This document shows, one piece after another, positions 3,380 through 7,522 of a DNA stretch of 7,522 bases. The stretch is taken from NCBI GenBank assembly GCA_937988745.1, contig CALKAR010000169.1, positions 1 through 7,522 on the forward strand. Reading direction: 5' to 3'. The position numbers and the translations under genes were made by a program. Under the pieces are notes generated by a model. It did no database searches. It saw nothing but the letters and a program-made list of their open reading frames with translations, and was not told the origin of the DNA. This DNA comes from an uncultured Peptococcaceae bacterium. Lineage in GTDB: Bacteria; Bacillota; Limnochordia; Darwinibacteriales; Darwinibacteriaceae. How positions within the stretch are numbered: the first letter of the stretch is position 1; every line of letters starts with the position of its first letter.

Positions 3380-3811
3380 CTAGCCCCACGTTTGCCAGGG
3401 TCCCGGTGGGCTGCCGGCCTTGCGCCACTCCTCGTAGGAAGCCGGGTGTCCCCAAGCATCCCTAGCCACCGCTAGACATTTGTTGATGTTCCCGATCCCG
3501 GCGTTGTAAGCGGCGAGGGCGAACCGATATCTCTCATCAGGATCAGGGATTTCAGGGAAGCGGTCGTACAAGTAGCGCATATAACGGCATCCAGCTTTAA
3601 TGCTTTCCTCGGCGTTGAAAGGATCGCCTTCACCCCACTCCTTCCAGGTCGCATCCATAAACTGCATGAGCCCCTTCGCCCCGACTGGAGAAACGGCCCT
3701 TGGATTGAATCCAGACTCGGCTTCGACCTGCGCTTTCACCCGTCTCCAGTCCAGTCCATAGGTTTCTGCGTAGTACCTGATCAGGGAGTCGTAGCGATCC
3801 TGCGGTTTCAT
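3380..3811 (-). CDS. SLT-type lytic transglycosylase (phage endolysin or wall-opening enzyme)
   Basis: A 143-residue goose-lysozyme-like fold that cleaves the MurNAc-GlcNAc bond of peptidoglycan, forming 1,6-anhydro ends. The SLT motifs are complete: catalytic Glu32 in AESGFNP (31-37), GAKGLMQFM at 44-52 and the LAAYNAGIGNIN block at 99-110. Near the end come ASYEEWRKAG and PPGPWQTW. There is no signal peptide, so release or export would depend on a membrane partner such as the YvrJ-like protein just upstream. Its ATG overlaps that gene's stop as ATGA, with GGAG ten bases upstream. The visible ORF ends in TAG, but the frame continues with a plausible C-terminal helix, so the enzyme may be truncated by about 37 residues. 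The catalytic core is intact either way. A structural, tail-associated role cannot be excluded. Confidence 0.9.
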   Translation of the reverse strand: MKPQDRYDSLIRYYAETYGLDWRRVKAQVEAESGFNPRAVSPVGAKGLMQFMDATWKEWGEGDPFNAEESIKAGCRYMRYLYDRFPEIPDPDERYRFALAAYNAGIGNINKCLAVARDAWGHPASYEEWRKAGSPPGPWQTWG

Positions 3812-3987
3812 GGGTTCCCAACTCCGTTTAGCCGTTGAATCAAGTATTTGAGTTCCTTGAGTTCCCTCGTAAAGTCCCGGACGGCATCTCTCAACTCAAC
3901 GAACCTGGGTTCTAGCCGGATGATCACGTAGATGGCGATGAACGTCGTAGCTCCCTTATCGAGGAGTCCGGACCAGTCCAGTTCCAT
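3808..3987 (-). CDS. YvrJ-like small membrane protein, holin candidate
   Basis: A 59-residue protein with one membrane segment (GATTFIAIYVIIRL, about residues 12-25). It is followed by a charged amphipathic helix, EPRFVELRDAVRDFTRELKELKYLIQRL. The short N-terminus, hydrophobic segment ending in 'Y.iiRlE' and helical tail match the YvrJ family pattern known from Bacillus and Firmicutes prophages, whose role is unknown but which often neighbours lysis genes. Its position immediately before, and overlapping, a transglycosylase makes a holin or spanin-like helper plausible. The start is ATG at 3987, preceded by a G-rich GGGGGGTG element. The frame is open to ATG 4047, but that start lies inside the 9-bp hairpin at 4023-4045 and would place MPPPKRRRLLYEP before the segment. 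Confidence 0.7.
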   Translation of the reverse strand: MELDWSGLLDKGATTFIAIYVIIRLEPRFVELRDAVRDFTRELKELKYLIQRLNGVGNP

Positions 3988-4022
3988 GCCCCCACCCCCC
4001 GAGTCGATTGGTTCATATAGAA

Positions 4023-4045
4023 GCCGCCTCCGTTTTGGAGGCGGC
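4023..4045 (-). terminator. 9-bp GC hairpin between polyvalent protein and lysis genes
   Basis: GCCGCCTCC (4023-4031) and GGAGGCGGC (4037-4045) are perfect complements with a 5-base loop. On the minus strand the hairpin follows the TAA at 4053 by a few bases and is trailed by TTCTATAT, an imperfect T-tract. It is probably a partial terminator or an RNA processing/stability element that sets lysis-gene expression below that of the virion gene. Confidence 0.5.
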
Positions 4046-4052
4046 ATCCCGG

Positions 4053-7000
4053 TTATTGTTGTTGTAGTGTGATTGGCGGTTTGCCTAGGGCCATGCGAGC
4101 CAGGTTGATCATGCGAAGGTTGATGTCTCTGAGCATTTGTCGCTTCTGTTCGACCGACAAGTCTCGGTTATCTATTACGCTTCGAGAGAGCCGGCGAAGC
4201 TGGGCAAGGTCGTCCCGTACTCGCCTCATGTAGCGAAGCCGGGCCTCGTTTACCTGGATGTCCACTGGCAGCCCCCTGCGGCGCAGTTCGCTTGCGCTCC
4301 GGCTTAGCCGTTCAAGCTCTGCAAGTTCTTCGTAAAACTCATCGATGCTTGCAGAATCCTCGAATGGATCGCCGCCGAAGGGCCGTATGATCGGCGCAGG
4401 CCTCTCCACGCCGGCCAAGCGATCCAGGAAGCGAAGCGCATGTCTTGCAAGCCCCGCTCCGTACCCTGTAATGAGGTGCTCGATCTGGCGAGGAGACGTC
4501 CCGGTGTAACGGCCGAGCGCTTTCGCAAACTCGGAGGTGTACGGTCCGTACTGAAGCGGCGGCAGCAGGTCCTGCTCCCCGCGGGGAACAATGGGTGTTC
4601 CCGAGAAGATTCGGCGGTTGGCGTACACTTCCACTATAGGTGTTAGGGCGTCCGGAAGCCAGTCCACCGGGTTGGTCGGATCAATAGGCAACGTCGCTTC
4701 GAGGAATGTGTTGGCGAACTCATCGAAGGCTTCCGGATCGTTTTCCATGACCCATTGGAGTATTCGCTCGGGAAGCGTTCCGAAAATGATGCCAAGCTCG
4801 AAGGGCTTCGGCAGGAAGTGAATCTCATCTTCACCGAGGAAAACCCAGAAAAGATCACGCCTCCATTGGGGGAGTTCCCAATATCTTGGATCGTTTCGGT
4901 TCCTCAGATACAGAGCAACCGATATGGTCGTGATGAAGGCGAACCCCCTGAGGGTGTACCCAACAGGGTCTCGCCGCCAGAGGCGAGCCACTTGGTCCGG
5001 ACTCTGGATCGCTGCGTTGAAGAACGCTTTGATCTTGTTCGCTTCGCGGCCCCAGGTTCCGGCTCGCTGAAAGTCCACGGAGATTTCCCGGGAAGCATAG
5101 GCCGCCCGGCGAATCCCTTCTTCCGTCTCCCCTTCGGCGCGCAGACCTGCTCGAAACTGGGCAAGCCGTGTGCTCTCCTCGAGGACGCTGCTGATGAGCT
5201 CTAGCGCCGTACTACCCGAGCGAATGACCTGAAGCGCTCTTTCTCCGGCCGTGTACTGGCCCAGCATCTTGCGAAGGTCTTTCTCCAGGTAGTCCCGGTT
5301 GAGCGAGACCATGGTCGATTGTGCGCCACCCGAGGCGATCCACTTGTCGTAGAGCTCATCTCCTTTCCCAATGTTTCCGCGAATTGCGGTCATCATGGCT
5401 CTTGCCGGGTCGATGAACGGCCAGAACCGGTACTTCCGGTTCATGAGGGCCGAAAACTGATCCCTGAAAGGGTTCCTGGCCGAGAAGTCGAGGTTGATCG
5501 TAGCTCCCGCCCGCAGGAGTCGAGTCGGAAACGCGAGCAGTTGGACCAGGAAGTTGAACGACGGCTGATCCATGAATTGAAACGCCCGGTAAAGCTCGGG
5601 ATGCAGCTTCAAAAACCGGGGTTTGCCGTCGACGTACACCGTGAGGATGTTTTCTTGCTTCTCTTTCCATCGGGCGTGACGCACCGGATTGAAGATGACG
5701 GCGACACGTTCAAGGTCGGCTTGGTCAAGGACTTCCGCGGGCACGCCCGCGTCGATCAAGTCCTTCCGAAGCCGCTCAAGCTCCACTTGGTTGGGTTGCA
5801 CCGGCGTGGGGACTTCTTCAACGAGCCAGCCAATGCCCTCTTTGTCCTTGACGAGATTGTAAAACGCCCTGGCCGCACGGTTTCGCTCGGCGACGTCAAT
5901 CATGACGTAGGTGTTGCGAATGATCGAGTGCAGCGGGCTGTAAATGCTCCTGGACGATCCACGGATGGCCTTGACGGGTTGAGGAAGGTCGCCCCACCGA
6001 AGCCGGCTTCCTGCCATGCCTCCGCTCACCGTCTCCTCGCCGAAATAGCGGTAGAAGGGAACATAGTACTCGTTCAGCCGCCGGAAGGCATCGGCCGTCT
6101 GCCGGCTGATGACACCGGCGTCCACCAAGTGATCGATGAGTAGATTCTGATATCCTAGGAGCTGCCTTTGAGCCTGCACAAACTCAGGTCGCTCAAGCTC
6201 CTGAACCGCCGCTTGAGCGTCTTCGAGGCTGACGCCGGGGTTAATGCCCCTGTCCCAAAGCTCGACGGCCCTCTTCGCCACGAGATAAGCCTCAAAATCC
6301 TCGATGACATGCGCGACTGGACGAAGGATCTCTCGGTAGCTCGGCCCCACGTTCCTAAAGTCGGGCGATATCTGCGAGCGCGTCAAAAGCGCATGAGCCT
6401 TGCGGAAGCGTCCCCTGGCAAGGCGTCCCAAGATGTAGGGGTTTTGGGAAAGCCGAACGTCCCACTCGGAACGGATGTTTTCCTCCCCCAAGACGTACTT
6501 CATCACCAACCAGATGGGATGCAGGTCGTCAACCCACGTGGTGTAGAAGCGCTGCAAAGGCGTGAGAAAGGGGACAGCTTTCGCTTCCTCCCGAACGATC
6601 ATGGCCTTGACGGCCGCGGTTCCTGTTTGATTGAAGAGCTGCACAGACATGCGCTGGAGCTCTTTCACCCGGCGGCCAAGCTCCGGTTCCCGAGCCAAAA
6701 GCTCCTCAAAGTCCGCGTAATAGCTCGGCGCGGCCGCCTTCGCCGCGTCGGGTTGCGACAGGTACAGGTAGAAAAATTCGGCGTTGCCCTCCTCCCGCTG
6801 GAGCATTGGGTCGGCATTGGGATAAAGCGCCGCACCCAAAGGCTGTAGCTCAGGGTAGTTTTCGGGGTGGAGTGGGATCGTCTCCGACAGGAAGTGCCCA
6901 AACTCGTGGGTGATGGCCCGGAAGTCTTCGGCCCGTCTAATGCGGGTGACGTGTGTCTTAAGGTTGAACTCGCCGCGGGCACCGCGCAAGCGCATTCTGC

Positions 7001-7520
7001 CAACACGGATGGGCATCATGAACTCGCGCTCGATGTAATCGATGACTTCCTTCCGGGTGACGACGCGCTCGGGTCTAGCTTGGGACGCCGGCGGCCGTTC
7101 GTGAGCTACCGGCTTGGGCGTTCCTGGTTCGGCGGCGGCGGGTTCTGGGGCGGCCGCCGGTAGGCCGAGGGCCTCTCTTGGGCGTCCAGGCTCCTGCGCC
7201 AGCGGTCGAGTCTCGCCTTCAGCCAGCGCACTTCTAACGGATTCACTTTCGAAAAGCGTAGTCTGTCCGGTCCTTGGCTCATAGCCCTCATTCACCTTCT
7301 CGATGGCAGCCTGAAGGACGTTTTGCGGCTGCGGAATTGGTCTGCTTTCAAAAAGGGTTTCCTGCCGCGGGTCGCCCAGTGCTTCAACAATGTCCACGTA
7401 GGTTTGCAGGATATTGGCGATGCGCTTCCTGCTCCGCTTGTTAGCCTCAAACAGAGCCAGAAAGTCTTTTGCCAAGTCGCTGAGGTCGTCGGCGAACATC
7501 TGCGTTTGCGACAGGTACAC
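4053..7520 (-). CDS. large phage polyvalent protein with zincin-like and LPD38-like domains (open at the window edge)
   Basis: At least 1155 residues; the GTG at 7520 lies at the window edge and the frame probably continues beyond it. Such proteins are thought to enter the host with phage DNA or act as internal virion proteins. Residues 1-100 are mostly helical and carry two TLFES repeats (55-59, 88-92). Residues 105-150 are a Pro/Ala/Glu linker. Residues 155-300 resemble an ImmA/IrrE-type metalloprotease: HEFGH at 205-209 and EEGNAEFFYLYLSQP at 243-257 supplying a Glu ligand. Residues 310-600 are helical. About 620-900 resemble the LPD38 domain: RLLRAGATINLDFSARNPFRDQFSA, then NKIKAFFNAAIQSP and DPRYWELPQWRRDLFW. 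A hydrophobic stretch lies at 855-872. The C-terminus (1060-1140) is coiled-coil-like. The stop is TAA, followed by the 9-bp hairpin. Domain names come from recalled family patterns. Confidence 0.82.
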   Translation of the reverse strand: MYLSQTQMFADDLSDLAKDFLALFEANKRSRKRIANILQTYVDIVEALGDPRQETLFESRPIPQPQNVLQAAIEKVNEGYEPRTGQTTLFESESVRSALAEGETRPLAQEPGRPREALGLPAAAPEPAAAEPGTPKPVAHERPPASQARPERVVTRKEVIDYIEREFMMPIRVGRMRLRGARGEFNLKTHVTRIRRAEDFRAITHEFGHFLSETIPLHPENYPELQPLGAALYPNADPMLQREEGNAEFFYLYLSQPDAAKAAAPSYYADFEELLAREPELGRRVKELQRMSVQLFNQTGTAAVKAMIVREEAKAVPFLTPLQRFYTTWVDDLHPIWLVMKYVLGEENIRSEWDVRLSQNPYILGRLARGRFRKAHALLTRSQISPDFRNVGPSYREILRPVAHVIEDFEAYLVAKRAVELWDRGINPGVSLEDAQAAVQELERPEFVQAQRQLLGYQNLLIDHLVDAGVISRQTADAFRRLNEYYVPFYRYFGEETVSGGMAGSRLRWGDLPQPVKAIRGSSRSIYSPLHSIIRNTYVMIDVAERNRAARAFYNLVKDKEGIGWLVEEVPTPVQPNQVELERLRKDLIDAGVPAEVLDQADLERVAVIFNPVRHARWKEKQENILTVYVDGKPRFLKLHPELYRAFQFMDQPSFNFLVQLLAFPTRLLRAGATINLDFSARNPFRDQFSALMNRKYRFWPFIDPARAMMTAIRGNIGKGDELYDKWIASGGAQSTMVSLNRDYLEKDLRKMLGQYTAGERALQVIRSGSTALELISSVLEESTRLAQFRAGLRAEGETEEGIRRAAYASREISVDFQRAGTWGREANKIKAFFNAAIQSPDQVARLWRRDPVGYTLRGFAFITTISVALYLRNRNDPRYWELPQWRRDLFWVFLGEDEIHFLPKPFELGIIFGTLPERILQWVMENDPEAFDEFANTFLEATLPIDPTNPVDWLPDALTPIVEVYANRRIFSGTPIVPRGEQDLLPPLQYGPYTSEFAKALGRYTGTSPRQIEHLITGYGAGLARHALRFLDRLAGVERPAPIIRPFGGDPFEDSASIDEFYEELAELERLSRSASELRRRGLPVDIQVNEARLRYMRRVRDDLAQLRRLSRSVIDNRDLSVEQKRQMLRDINLRMINLARMALGKPPITLQQQ

Positions 7521-7522
7521 GT

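Noticed and set aside
3153..3455. Minus-strand open frame of 100 codons over the end of the transglycosylase
   Set aside because: It is out of frame with the conserved SLT sequence and lacks a binding site; only its stop is of interest, as a possible frameshift end for the zinc-ribbon ORF.
5319..6143. Plus-strand open frame of 274 codons
   Set aside because: It is antisense to the polyvalent protein gene, has no ribosome binding site or domain, and its composition mirrors the opposite strand's codon bias.
6168..6848. Plus-strand open frame of 226 codons
   Set aside because: It is also antisense to the polyvalent protein, whose motifs (HEFGH and following) lie on the other strand; it shows no recognisable protein features.
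1..7522. CRISPR array, tRNA, insertion sequence or integration site
   Set aside because: I saw no regularly spaced repeats, tRNA cloverleaf, transposase motif, terminal repeats or integrase.

Overview
The window reads as part of a phage or prophage genome from a Gram-positive, probably Firmicutes-type and possibly thermophilic host. The evidence is very strong AGGAGG ribosome binding sites, frequent TTG and GTG starts, fairly high GC, a YvrJ-like small membrane protein, a YqaJ-type recombinase start and a large phage polyvalent protein. No host gene, integrase, tRNA, rRNA or CRISPR array is visible. The host assignment is inference.

Every gene I accept is on the minus strand, so transcription runs from high to low coordinates. 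The right half (7522 to 4053) is one long ORF, open at the window edge, for a polyvalent virion-type protein with an HExxH zinc-protease-like domain and an LPD38-like region. After a 9-bp hairpin comes a lysis-type cassette: a YvrJ-like one-segment membrane protein (3987-3808), an SLT-type lytic transglycosylase overlapping it by ATGA (3811-3380), a small zinc-ribbon ORF (3288), a prophage-type 94-residue protein (3113-2829) and a secreted beta-rich protein (2705-2310). A strong terminator lies just past the last stop (2270-2306).

A non-coding stretch follows (about 1997-2309). It has a 12-bp palindrome, several hairpins, a 12-bp inverted repeat around an extended -10 box, and a plausible short plus-strand RNA with its own terminator. 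Left of it are a winged-helix protein (1996-1349) and a classical promoter (-35 at 1314-1319, -10 at 1291-1296) with repeated GCAAAAT motifs. That promoter drives a compact early operon: an XRE-type regulator, three small unknown proteins and the start of a YqaJ-type exonuclease that leaves the window at base 1. A second short plus-strand transcription unit (about 197-272) sits between the last small gene and yqaJ.

The observations most worth checking are these. The transglycosylase has an in-frame TAG followed by what looks like the rest of its C-terminus. The zinc-ribbon ORF runs without a stop through a strong terminator and into the next gene. There are two possible plus-strand small RNAs in an otherwise single-strand genome segment. 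The polyvalent protein has an ImmA-like metal site and two QxxLF peptides. I see no complete new system that I could name with confidence.
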